A DNA stretch of 64,000 nucleotides, taken from contig MU278348.1 of the NCBI GenBank assembly GCA_022385755.1, forward strand, positions 2,237,470 through 2,301,469, written 5' to 3'. Of this stretch, positions 1 through 10,953 are shown one piece after another. Numbering within the stretch: the first letter of the stretch is position 1; every line of letters starts with the position of its first letter. Under the pieces are notes generated by a model. The model ran no database searches and had not been told where the DNA came from. It worked only from the letters and a program-made list of their open reading frames with translations. The position numbers were made by a program, and so were the translations under genes. This DNA comes from Trametopsis cervina. Taxonomy: Eukaryota > Basidiomycota > Agaricomycetes > Polyporales > Irpicaceae.

Positions 1-445
1 TCTAGAGCTGAGCACTGCGCACGCCTCTAGCGACGTATATAAGCCAGGGCGATAAAGATCGGGATCTTCAGTGGACGAGGTTAGCAAGAAGAGCTGGAAC
101 CGGTGGAACCATTGCTGAGTTGCGTAGCGCAATAGCCATAGCAACTCTTCTGTACAATTACCCCTGAGACGTTCCATGTAGTGTTTCTGCGTCGCTGGGG
201 CAGCATTTGTCGCTTGCCGCAGGATATAATCTGTTCAATACATGTCATTGGGGAGAACATACACAGTACATAATGGCGTTACAAGATCAGTGCAAACTGG
301 CAGCGCGTTCGGAACGTGATTGATCTCGTAGCAAGCACGGGTGCGATCCGCTCTTGATCATCTCACCACCGATCGCCCGTCTCGCGCAAACCAAAACCAC
401 ACACAGGCAGCAGCAGCAGCCCAGGATCCCCGCACATCCAACGCC
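1..445. other. Upstream intergenic region, left window edge
   Basis: No open frame with family resemblance is visible on either strand. The stretch probably holds the promoter and 5' leader of the phosphatase gene that follows, and possibly the flank of a gene outside the window. CAG repeats (cagcagcagcag) lie just before the start codon, around 408-421. Confidence 0.5.
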
Positions 446-1150
446 ATGGCCCCCTCCGCACTCGTCGTCTGTCTAGGCAACATATGCCGGTCGCCCATGG
501 GAGAGGCTGTCCTCCGGCACGTCGCCAAGGAGCGCGGAGTCGACCTTACCGTCGACTCTGCGGGGACGGCGGGGTATCATATCGGAGAGGAACCGGATGA
601 GCGGTGAGTGGCTTTTCTGTGCTAATGGGTTACACTCCTAACTGTAGTCTGTATGTGTGGCGAACTATGTGATATGGCCTGCGGTGCGCGCATTAGGACA
701 GTGGCTACATGTCGTAAGGTGCGCTTTTACATTCGGTCATCTCTGGATCCAGCAGCTCTGAACTGAACTGGGATGATCTCCAATAGCACAACGTCCCGAT
801 AGAGCACGAAGCCCGTCAGGTCTCAACACAAGACTTCCACACATTCACGTACATCCTCGCCTCCGACGAGTCCAACCTCCGGAACCTCGAACGCGTCCGG
901 CCTGCGAACTCCAAAGCGATCGTCAAACTGTGGGGGTCGTTCGTGGACAACAAGCCGATCGCGGATCCGTACTACGGCGGGATCGTGCGTCGTTCTTTAT
1001 TGCGTGCAGCTAATGCTGGGAGAACTCACGATGTTGTGACGACAGGGCGGCTTCGAGAAGGTGTATGAGCAATGTATACGGTACTCGAACGCGCTGCTAG
1101 ATGAAATAGAAGGCAAGGGTGCTGCGAGCTCCGGCCAGTCGAATCTATAG
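446..1150 (+). CDS. LTP1: Low-molecular-weight protein tyrosine phosphatase
   Basis: Cytosolic acid phosphatase that removes phosphate from tyrosine through a cysteinyl-phosphate intermediate. The N-terminus carries the family P-loop CLGNICRSP (C-x5-R-S), with the nucleophilic Cys and the phosphate-binding Arg, about ten residues from the start. The C-terminal part has the general-acid region IADPYYGG. I read four exons: 446-603, 697-718, 787-984 and 1046-1150. The second exon is only 22 nt but is required, because it supplies TVATCRK and keeps the frame. The ATG at 446 is chosen because it starts directly before the P-loop strand (MAPSALVVCLG). Total length of about 160 residues is normal for the family. 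The gene converges on the dehydrogenase gene, with 87 nt between stop codons. Exon edges come from GT/AG and family fit only. Confidence 0.9.
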
Positions 1151-1237
1151 CACAGTTGTGGATGACGTAGAGTGTATGTGCATGATATTGTGTGATATAC
1201 ATTGGTGGACGTGAATGATACACAGTGAATACTATAC

Positions 1238-3581
1238 TCAATGGTGTGTCGGCATGTCGACGGAAGCCTTGTTCCCAATGGCGTCTTCCGATTTCCAGAG
1301 GGTGGTGGTTGTCTGAGAGGGAAGACATAAGTATCATTCCAAATTGTGACTTCGGGCGGACGTACCTTGTTCTGAGTGTAGAAATCGATGCCGCTGTCGT
1401 AACAAGTATGAGCGTGAACAAGAACGGATATAAGAGGCACAAGGAACTGACCTCCTGCCGTAGAAGGGGATATCACCCAAGAAGCTAGCCTATGAAACGT
1501 GACATACGTATTGAGTACCCGTCGTCTATGTGTAAAGGACGCATCTCACCTTGTTTCCGCTCCACGAGAACATGGGCAATGGGACGGGAATAGGTACATT
1601 GATACCAATCTGGCCGACCTCGACCTCTACCTCGAACTTACGAGCGGTAGCGCCGCTCTGCGTGAAGATCGCGGTACCGTTTCCGTACTTGTTCGCGTTG
1701 ATAATGGCTAGGGCGTCATCCAGCGTGTCGGCGGGGATCACGACCAACACGGGACCGAAAATCTCTTCACTGGGAGATTGTCAGACGGGTTGAGACATCA
1801 TTGCGGTGGGGCTATAGACGTACGTGTACGCCCTCATGGTGGTCGTCGCTTCGACGACTGTTGGTCCGACCCAGTTACCGTCAGGGTATCCGGGCACCTC
1901 GTAGCCTCTGCCGTCGAGCAGGATTCTGCCACCCTCCTCTTCAACGGAGGCAATCAGGCCATTGATTCTCTCTTTTGCCCGAGGAGAGATGACTGGGCCG
2001 CTAGAGAAAGAAGACATACGCGTAAATCGAGTTGATCGGAAAGTGCGCGAAATAAACTTACATGTCGGCACCTTGCTCGAAGCCTTGGTTGACCTTCAGC
2101 TTCTTGGCTCGCTCGACAAGCTCGGGGACCCATGATTGGGCGTTGCCGACAAGAACAGCTAATGTATGCGGTTCAGCGAGTTGACCCCAGCGACAAAAGG
2201 ACTGGAGTGCTCACCGACGGAAATAGCCATGCATCTTTGACCGGCAGCTGGACGTCCCGTTTAGCAACTACAAATAGAGGATCAGGTACGACCTACCACC
2301 GAAAGCAGCGCCGATGATTGAGTTAATAGCGTGGTTCTTGTTCGCTGTCAACAAGGTTAGTGGAATTCTTGGAAACGGACTTAAGCCACATACCATCAGG
2401 CATGATAACCGCGTGGTTTTTCGCACCGAGGTTGGCCTGTACGCGCTTGCCAGTCGCACGTCCTCTGCAGCCACATCTTAGAACATGCTCTCGTAGTAAA
2501 CGAACCTGCTATACCTCTCGTATATGTGTTTGCCAGCTCTGTCCCCTCCAACGAAACTGATAGCCTTGATCTTTGGGTTATCACAGATAGCATTCACGGT
2601 CGGTACGGTTCCATGCACGACGTTCAGGACACCGGGCGGTATTCCCGTTCGCTGGACTAGTTCGGCGATGATCATGGCTGCACCTGGGTCTTGCTCGGAG
2701 GGCTTGAGAATGAGGGTGTTACCTGTGGTTAGGGCCATCGGGATAGACCATAGTGGGATCATACTGTCGAGGGGAGTTATTAGGTGCGAATTTCGAGTAG
2801 GTAGACAAGCACTTACGCTGGGAAGTTGAAAGGGGCAATACTTGGACGAGCTATGAGCGAGGACTTAAAGCTACGAGAAACATGACACACCTCGCGCATA
2901 CACCTAGGGGTAGCCGGCGAGTTGAAGTGTCCATATCCTTTGTGACCTCTATGTGGTTGCCCAGGAGTGCAGAGGGGATGTTTGTAGCAGTTTCCACAAC
3001 CTGGAGGCCTCTCAGCAAGTCGCCCTGCGCATCCGCATACGTTTTGCCTTGTTCAAGGACAATGCTGTTCGCGATTGAGTCTGCGTTCTCTCGTAGCAGA
3101 TGCTGTAGCCTAACGCGATAGTTTAACACAAGATATCACAGAGTGCTTAGCTACGCACTCTAGCGCAAACCGCTGACGCGTGAGCACACTGGATTTGCTC
3201 CATGTCTTGTAAGCTTCAGACGCCGCAGCTACAGCTTGGTCGAACTCCTCAGGTGTGGTTTCAGGAACTCGTGTGAGCAGTGTTTGGGTCGCCTATACAT
3301 ACATCGTAAGCTCAAGCCATACCAATATACGGTGAAGCACGTACCGGGTCTGCAAGCTCTACCCATTTAGACGTCTTACTCTCGACGAACTCGCCACCAA
3401 TGAAGTTCTTTGTATTCTCCCCAGTCGCACTCGTCCCTTTCCATCCCGCCGAGAGCTTCTCCGCCCTCTCGCGCGCATTCGCGCTAAACCCGCTGAGGGG
3501 CGGTCGTGTAGCCGCGGTGGCGAGTCCGCGTGTGCTCAGCCGGCCCTGCAGAGAGCGAAGACGAGGTGTTACTCTGGACAT
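1238..3581 (-). CDS. ALDH6A1/mmsA: Methylmalonate-semialdehyde dehydrogenase (CoA-acylating), mitochondrial
   Basis: Aldehyde dehydrogenase superfamily enzyme converting malonate/methylmalonate semialdehyde plus CoA and NAD+ to acetyl- or propionyl-CoA in valine and pyrimidine breakdown. The ATG at 3581 ([16 protein letters not shown]) gives an Arg/Ser-rich, acid-free presequence suited to mitochondrial import; an upstream in-frame start would need GTG. Visible family segments: [14 protein letters not shown] near the N-terminus, [19 protein letters not shown] with the NAD-binding Lys, [19 protein letters not shown], and the active-site segment AGQRCMAIS, whose Cys codon is at 2231-2233. The C-terminus is [19 protein letters not shown], then FYTQNK, then an intron and a last exon beginning TTTTLWK and ending PTHH. 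The gene has many short introns. GQRC followed by MAIS is typical of the CoA-dependent subgroup rather than ordinary ALDH. Confidence 0.92.
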
Positions 3582-4430
3582 GTTTTGCACGACGGTGGGT
3601 GCAGAGTTGAGTGCAGATATTTATTTGTATGAGTTATATGAATAGCGGGCTGCCTGACGGAACAGCTTTCCGTGTCATGAGAACACGGCTCTGAGCACGG
3701 GCGGAGAAGAGGCGCGCCTTTGCTCGCTGCCTCAGGTGACACCGACACATACCAGTTCCGGCTGATGACGTATATATGCAGCACATTTACTTCTGACCTC
3801 CATCATCCAGCAGTCCGATGAACATCTTGTTTGAGGAGAAAGCGCACTGCAATGTAGTCGGTCGCACGGTGCGTGTGTTTGACAAGCAAGTGCACCCGAA
3901 GCGAACCCTCAGGCTACGCTCAACATGGTGAGGCTCGCTTGTGGCTCTCGCAAATCAACGCGGGCGACGATCCCCGCATATGCGCCCCGCACCAATGTAC
4001 GCATCAGAGAGCAATCATAACAAAGCTCGCGGTGGGCGGTTTGTCTTCGACGTTGCAGCCACAACCGATGCTGCATTGCACGGGTGCGGGCGGACAGGCT
4101 AGTCTTTTGTGTGCGTTTCGTGGTGGCAGCTGCCTGTGGCCGCGCCGTCGCTGTTGAGCTCGCCTAGTAACGAGTGATTTGTACTTATGTTTTCTGCCAA
4201 CCGCCATCAGAATCAAGCGTGTGCTCTGATTGGATGTCATTGTCCACGCGTCTGTGTCCGACCAAAATAACCAAAAATAATCAGCCATTATTCCCGACAT
4301 CCCCCCTGTCTCTCTCCACATCTTTGGCCTCAGCATCGCTTCTTGTTCGTTCTCTACTCTCGTCCAGACCGTCTCCTGGTCACCACATTCGTTTTACCAT
4401 CATTACACCCTAGTGGCACCAGCGGGCTCG
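3582..4430. promoter_or_regulatory. Divergent intergenic region between dehydrogenase and GH16 gene
   Basis: An 849-nt gap between two divergently transcribed genes, so it should hold both promoters. No credible coding frame is seen; the longer open frames have no family resemblance and overlap each other on both strands. Pyrimidine-rich tracts (for example around 4296-4345) lie shortly before the GH16 start, as is common in fungal promoters. Confidence 0.5.
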
Positions 4431-6833
4431 ATGTCACACTTCCCGCCGTCTGCCAATGCTTCCTCGACCAACCTTCTCCAAGGGTCCGAGAAGTCGTATC
4501 AACAACAGCACCTACGCACATCCGCCAGCAATGCCTCCCTGGTTGGTCCCATTTTCTCTGCACGCCATGACGCGCTCGCTGACGCTGCTTTTCGCAGAGA
4601 ACGAACGACTCACGCTACACCGCACTGCGGAACGGTGGCAGCCCAATTCCGTCGTCAATATCCGACAAGGTTCGTAGATCCATATCCTATCACAACCATA
4701 CACGAACCGCAGTCAAGAAGCAGACGCGTTCTTCCTGCGTGTTCACTGTCGCTTGAATTTCATCTCCATAATGAGTAGAGCGCTGACATTGCCGCTATAG
4801 TTCGCCATGTCCCCTGACCCCGCAGCTTGGGGCGGCAATGTCGCACCTGGCGACCGCGAACCAGACGATGAGCTCCACAATCCTGATCCCAGGCGGGATA
4901 GGAAGAACGACAAGGGCGGAACTATATTCACTGCGCGAGGAATATCGAATCTAGGATGTCTTGCTATCTTGTTCCTTGGAATTACTATGCTCTTGTGCGT
5001 CTTTCCACTCAATAGAGTTGCAGCGGTCGATTTACACCTTGCATTTCCAGTGCCGGCTACCCGTTACTGTCTCATTTCTTAAAGCACCCTCCATCCTCGT
5101 TTGGCGGTTTCAACATCGGTGGTACTAATGCCTCCGGACAGGTCAGTCACCCACGTTTGCTGATGTTCCCATCTAACAATTATACTCTTAGATTGCGGCG
5201 ATGCCTGGCAACTTCGCGCTGATCGACAGAGACACGCCGCAGTCTGCGTACACCAAGCCTGACCCTGTCTTTGGCAAGAAATGGGAACTCGTGTTCAGTG
5301 ACGAGTTCAACGTGGACGGCCGTACATTCTATCCAGGAGATGACCCCTACTGGGAAGCAGTAGATTTGCACTACTGGCAGACGAACAACATGGAGTGGTA
5401 TGACCCTGCAGCTGTCACCACGCGGAACGGATCGCTTGAGATCACGTTGAGCAAGAAAGAGACTCACGGGTTGGACTACCAGGGTGGTATGATAACGACC
5501 TGGAATAAGTTCTGCTACACAGGCGGTTACCTGGAAACTTCCGTTGTCCTCCCCGGTATTAGCAACATAGTGGGTCTCTGGCCTGCTGTATGGACGATGG
5601 GCAACCTTGGCCGTGCTGGATATGGTGCTAGTCTGGAGGGCATGGTACGTGGTCATTAGCGTGGTTCCGCTGGCAGCAGACTGACGTATCACCACAGTGG
5701 CCGTACACTTACGATTCATGTGACGTTGGAACTGTAGCCAACCAAACATTGAACGGCCTGCCAATTGCTGCAACTGAGAACGGTGACCCTACTGAGAATG
5801 GCGCTCTGTCTTTCCTTCAAGGTCAGCGGTTGTCCAGGTGTACCTGCCAGGGTGAATCCCATCCAGGCCCCGTACACTCGGACGGCACATATGTTGGGCG
5901 TGCGGCACCTGAAATCGATGTGTTTGAAGCTACGGTACGTATAAGCCTAGCAGTAGCCTGCATAAGTACTGAACATGTCCCAGATCACGGGCGACCCTTT
6001 GAGGGGACAAGTCTCGCAGTCAAGTCAATGGGCGGTACGTGACAGCCATCTAAAGCCAGTCGGCTGTGACTCACTCCTCGACAGCCTTTCAATGCTGAGT
6101 ACACCTGGGACAACTCGTCGCAGAACCTCAACATCCCGAATGAGACCATAACCATCCTGAACTCTTACAAGGGTGCCGCTTTCCAGATGGCTACATCTGC
6201 TCTGACGTTCACCGGTAGGTGCTGGAACCAAACCCTTCTCGGTGCCATACTCAGTCAATTCTTGTCTTCAGATCCCGATGCCTATGAACTGGCCGCGAAT
6301 AAATTCGCAGTCTACGGGATGACATACAAGCCAGGATTCGATGACGCTGTAAGCTTGATTCGTTATCCTACCACTCAAGAACTAAGCTGACGCCATATAC
6401 CATAGTATATCGGCTGGGTCACCAACGGAAAGCTTGCGTGGCAGCTCAACGTCGACGGTCTGAAGGCCGACCCTACTGTGGAGATCTCTGCGCGTCCTGT
6501 GCCACAAGAGCCGATGTACATGCTCATCAACTTGGGTATCTCGCGGAACTTCGGTTTCGTCGATCTGGACCACCTTACGTTCCCGACGGTAATGAAGGTC
6601 GACTATATTCGAGTATACCAGGATCCCAGCAACAAGAACATTGGATGCGACCCTGTTGACTTCCCCACTGCTGCGTACATTGATCAGTAAGCCCCTTCAT
6701 AAATCACTGAACTGAAATGGTGTCTGACCCTCGATTCAGATATATCGATGCATACACGAACCCGAATTTGACCACATGGGTGGACGATTACAAACAGGTT
6801 ATCCCGAAGAACCGTTTCCTGGGGCAATGCTGA
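4431..6833 (+). CDS. GH16 SKN1/KRE6-type beta-glucan synthesis protein (copy 1)
   Basis: Type II membrane protein of the SKN1/KRE6 family, needed for beta-1,6-glucan in the fungal wall and acting in the secretory pathway. The N-terminus is Ser/Asn-rich and cytosolic; one membrane segment (about ISNLGCLAILFLGITMLL) follows the conserved NPDPRRDRKND stretch. The lumenal part is a GH16 domain: VFSDEFN, YPGDDPYWEA, LHYWQTNNMEWYDP, WPAVWTMGNLGRAGYG, and the catalytic motif EIDVFE (codons 5911-5928; E, D and E all present), then VTNGKLAWQ, VPQEPMYMLINLG and DYIRVYQDP. It ends PKNRFLGQC. The ATG at 4431 (MSHFPPS) matches the start of the second copy at 38.4-40.7 kb (MSHLRPK); an in-frame GTG lies slightly upstream. 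About nine exons. Family membership is certain; whether it is a hydrolase, a transglycosidase or a non-catalytic assembly factor cannot be told from sequence. Confidence 0.92.
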
Positions 6834-7596
6834 ACAAGCATGAATGACTAGGCGATCGCTCTTCTTCATATGCCTCGTACGACTGCCACAGCGCTCTTTC
6901 CCCTTGCTACGGCCAACACCACAGTCCACGCTATTATCTATTCGGCCACGTTGCCTCACATTGCTCATCTCATCTCATCTAGTTTAGGGACTGTTTTACA
7001 TTGGATACCTCTATCGTGACTACTTCCCTGATTTTGTTTTTGCTTTGCTTTCTTAGACTCGGGCCTTCTTTCTGGATAGCAATAGCAGTTGCTTCTTCTC
7101 GAGTAGAACGTAGCTTTTAATGCCTTCACCTCAACATTTCATCTACTATCTGTACATTAGCGATTCGTACGACATCTAAGCCCTTCGCATGAATGATGGC
7201 GAACCAGCGTTAGTGTCCCAGACCGCCTGATAGGGTGTACATCGAACTTCGTTGGGTCGATGACCAACTTGACTGTATAGTTTGAGCATGTCAAGCTATC
7301 GACAATTACAGTGATCCAGGCTCTAGGATCCACTGCGCGCTCAATGTTCACGGTCGTTGTATATGATACCCACGTCGAAGACGCGACAGGTACGACACAC
7401 CAATTTCTGATCATTTTTCTGAGCCCAACGTGTTTGCCTCGCCCCGTCTTAGCAGGCTACAAAAGCACAGTCAGTCTTGGACAGAGGTCAGATTCTGCAT
7501 GACCCCAAGCTCTGCGAATTGTCACGGCTGAGCACCTGTTCTGACCTGCTCACGAAGAGCGACTGAAAATCCAAACTTGCAAAAGCAGATAATACA
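6834..7596. other. Intergenic region
   Basis: Gap of 763 nt containing the 3' end of the GH16 gene and the promoter of the next gene. T-rich stretches follow the stop codon (7015-7060). Small open frames on both strands show no recognisable domain, and I see no gene here. Confidence 0.5.
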
Positions 7597-9410
7597 ATGG
7601 ATATTCGTTCTTCGGGTCCTCTCGCCCAGGCCGCGCTTGAAGGGGCACTGGAGAACAACAATCTGGTCGTAGGCGTTTTCAGCAGCGACGAAACGATTCT
7701 CGTTGAAGCACTTCGAAATCGGGGGCAGCGCAAGTTTAGTCAAGTTTTACTGTCGTTGGATAAAGTAAAAGCTCTATCATTTACGGAGTTACAGCCGTTC
7801 TGACGTGAATTTTTGTCTGCTTGATCTGATAGGTCAATCATCATGGATACGTAGAGTGGATGATCTATTTTGTGGACCACTGTGTTGAGTTACTTGACAA
7901 ACTTGACATCGAAAGTTCAACGCGGAATGCTGTCGTCGGCGAACCATCTCGGCTACTTTCTGCTAGTACCCGCGAGCCATCGTCTTCTACGACACTCGTT
8001 CCACCAGCCGCAAATGCACCCTCGGTCAGAAACCGGATCCTGAGGTCCCCTTCGTTGCTGTCCGACATGTACACGGAGCCACAAGCGGCGGAAGACGCTC
8101 AGGATGCGACGGGTGTTGCACACGACGAACAAGACCCCACGACGGGGGATATAGCGGCCACAGACAGCGACCGCGCGCCGTCCCAGAGAGATCGCTCGCA
8201 GTCTCCGGTACCGCCAAGGAAGCGTGTGGCCATGGGGCTCTCGCGCTATCGATTTACATCAGAAGATATTGATTATATGACAAAGGTCGCGCGGCGTATG
8301 GTGCGTGAGAATCCAACTGTGAGCACAAACCGGATTATTACACAGGTTTCCAAAAACGTTGGTGTGCTTTTGTTGTCAGAGATGCACCAGCTTTGCTAAC
8401 ATAAGTTGTACGCAGACTCCTCATCACCCCGCTATCTCATGGGCTACATTTCTGCGGAAGAACTCGCACTATCTTTCCGATGTATACGCAGAGATAAGGG
8501 CAGAGGCGGAGGACAGAGATGCGGCTCAGTCAAGAGCCGATTCTGAAGGCGAGGACGGACATGACGACAGTTTACCCCAACACCTCGGACTACCCAGTGA
8601 CTCCGATCCTGATAATGTGGCACACATCGACGGTTTCTCGGACAGTGACGACAGTACCATTTATGACGGGCCACACGACGCATCGGAGGATGAGGAGCAG
8701 TTGGGCCCCGCTGTGAGTCGGTACGGAGGACCAGAGGAACGCGTGCTAGCGAGATGGATCATAACCCACCATGACTGGCACGAGAAGAAGCTGCACATAA
8801 GCATTCGAGGGTTTGCGGAATCTGTACGTCCTTTCATGTAGACATGTTTGGCATGGCATGCTCATCTCGTTATGGCAGTATCCCAACCGTTCATTTGCTG
8901 CTTGGAAAGAATATTATCGCGGTAACAAAGATAGTGAGCATGTCTCTTCGTGTTTTGACCTCACATTGAACCGGGTCTCATGTGTGATAGGTGTCGATAG
9001 ACTCGCTCGCCGCATGCGGCTGTATGGCAAGGATAAAAATTCGGGATCAACTTCCGCAAGTACACGTCAAGTGCGCCATCTACACACAATTCTGATTCAT
9101 TACCTCACTGATATTGGTTCAGTCCACACGCAATGTTGACAGATCCACGTCCAGCAATGCGCGTACAGCAGACAACAGTTTCAAAGACAACAGACCAGAA
9201 CCGCAGAACACAAGAAACACTAGGTCACGGACTGTAACGAATCAAAGGAAAACAGTGGGCCGACTCCCTGGACGGGCGAACGGCTCCAGGCGAAAGCGTT
9301 CTGAATCGGACTCCGATGAGCATAGTGACAGCCCTCAGACTTCCAAACCACCAGCAAAACTCGCCCGACGCGCAAATAGTGGGGTCTCGACGCGAAGTTC
9401 AACTCAATAG
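7597..9410 (+). CDS. Triple Myb/RAP1-like repeat protein, copy 1 (probable nuclear DNA-binding protein)
   Basis: Predicted 507 residues from six exons: 7597-7764, 7833-8357, 8416-8823, 8879-8933, 8991-9070 and 9123-9410. Three weakly similar helical modules of about 60 residues are visible. Module 1 starts at DETILVEAL and resumes after intron 1 with VNHHGYVEW. Module 2 starts FTSEDIDYMTK and resumes after intron 2 with TPHHPAISW. Module 3 starts VLARWII and resumes after intron 3 with YPNRSFAAWKEYY. The pattern F-T-x-E-D ... P-H-H-x-x-x-S-W resembles the Myb domain of the telomere protein RAP1. Acidic, Ser-rich linkers separate the modules, and a basic tail with nuclear-localisation-like RRKR follows. 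The protein at 13.7-15.4 kb is a paralog with the same modules and introns. I infer DNA or chromatin binding; no target can be named. Other Myb/SANT-like families remain possible. Confidence 0.72.
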
Positions 9411-9643
9411 TAGGGATCCGTCAGCTCTATTTGATTGCCTACCCTCTTGCTATACATTCTTGGATACACTTTTAGCAATACCACTCTCTGTACTCATACA
9501 AATTCTTGTACGTTCACGTTGTATCAATTCTACACACCTCATGTATCTTTTCATATACGTGGCATCTGTTCCTTGGGTCTTTTTTCTTGTTAAGGATGTA
9601 TGGGGTAATGAAGATCTAATAGACATTGAGTCCACCCTTCTAC

Positions 9644-10953
9644 TCAGAATACGGTGTCAGCCCATTTCTTTACAGCCCTGTACCCTTCCTTTCTCTCCTC
9701 ATCATGGTATGGTAACGCTAATATGATATGCGTTCCATCCTCGATCTCCACAAACGTCACCTTGTCATCCCCGATATCCTCTTTCATCCTAGCGTACGCA
9801 GTCTTCATTCCATCCAAGGTCATTTCTGCACTTCCAACCAAAAACATTGTGGGCGGGAAGCCCTTGAATGTTCCCTTTTTCTCGTCGAGAGCCAACGATG
9901 CTGGAGAGAACCACCAATTGGTTTGAGCTACAGACCACGGAAGGTATCCGAGCATGGCGCGGCTGCAATATCCATCGTTAAACGCCACTACCCAGTCCGT
10001 CGGCTGATGGTGGAGCATCGTTGACTGGGAGTGCGTGTGCGTTTCTCCCCAGTCCATCGATGGGGACAGCAGAAGTAATCCTCCCGGAGGAGGGATGGAG
10101 GAAATACCACAGACGATGGTGTATTTCGCCAATTGTGTTACGAGCGTTCCACCGGCAGAGTCTCCGAGAACAAGGATATTCGACGGTTTGAATCCCAGCT
10201 CATTGACGAGATAATCGTACCCAATGACTGCGTCAATAATCGCCGCTGGAACGGGGTTCTCTATGGGCAACGGCGGGCCTCGCGATAGCCGATATTCGAG
10301 TGCAAAAAGCCTGCTAAACTGAGGAAGTTCCACGAGCAGTTCCCTGAACATCACGGCCGATGAGCCTCCAGGCGAGGCATCGCCGACCTAAACCAACTAC
10401 TTAGTCCTAGACTGGACGGAGGCGGCACTCTGGCATTACATACCACAAAGCCTCCCGCTACAAGCCAGGAATCTTAGTCGCACGATTGCAGTAACACGTT
10501 AGGGCACTCACCGTGCAATGCATACATTACTTTCTCATCCGGGCCTGCTCGCTGCCCAACTCTTCCAGTGGCGGGGTCTTTCTTTGGGTACCAATACCCA
10601 GCAACTTGCTCAACAGTCACTTTGTTTCTCTCTGCCAACTCCTTTATCTCTCCTACAATTAGCTGCGGTTTTGCGTCTAGCCATACTAATCCCACTGCCT
10701 CTGGGTCCTTGGCGAATTTACGAGGGTCGGTACGGGCAAAGTCAAAAGAGGCAGTATCGAAGAAAGCGGGAACGATGACCTGGAGTACTCTCACTAGAAC
10801 AGAGCGACCAACTGTCCATGTAGCACTGGGGCGGAGCCACGGAATAAGCGAGATAAGGAAGTAGTATGGCAGGCGGAAAAATATCAGCGTAAAGGCAACA
10901 TAAGTGAGATAGATAGCCTTGAAGGGTTGGTGGCGATATATGGAGAGTGGCAT
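9644..10953 (-). CDS. Membrane-anchored alpha/beta hydrolase, HSL/steryl-acetyl-hydrolase type
   Basis: Serine esterase of the hormone-sensitive-lipase clan (alpha/beta-hydrolase fold 3). The start MPLSIYRHQPFKAIYL is followed by a hydrophobic anchor (FTLIFFRLPYYFLISLIPWL), as in fungal ER esterases such as Say1. The nucleophile motif is GDSAGG (Ser in the sequence NILVLGDSAGG). A C-terminal DGTH supplies the probable His, and LVGSAEMTLDGM the likely acid region. The oxyanion-hole motif reads HAGGFVVG rather than the usual HGGG; its second half lies on a 14-nt exon (10444-10457) between two short introns. Total length about 410 residues. Substrate cannot be told from sequence: steryl acetates, lipids or xenobiotic esters are all possible. 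It stands head-to-head with the aldo-keto reductase gene across a 1.3-kb gap. Confidence 0.82.

Noticed and set aside
4413..4430. Upstream GTG start for GH16 copy 1 and GTG start at 3590 for the dehydrogenase
   Set aside because: Nuclear genes use ATG nearly always; ATGs directly downstream fit the family starts.
7157..7502. Open frames on both strands between GH16 copy 1 and the Myb/RAP1-like gene
   Set aside because: Weak beta-rich look on one strand, but no start context, no homology recognised and no splice pattern.
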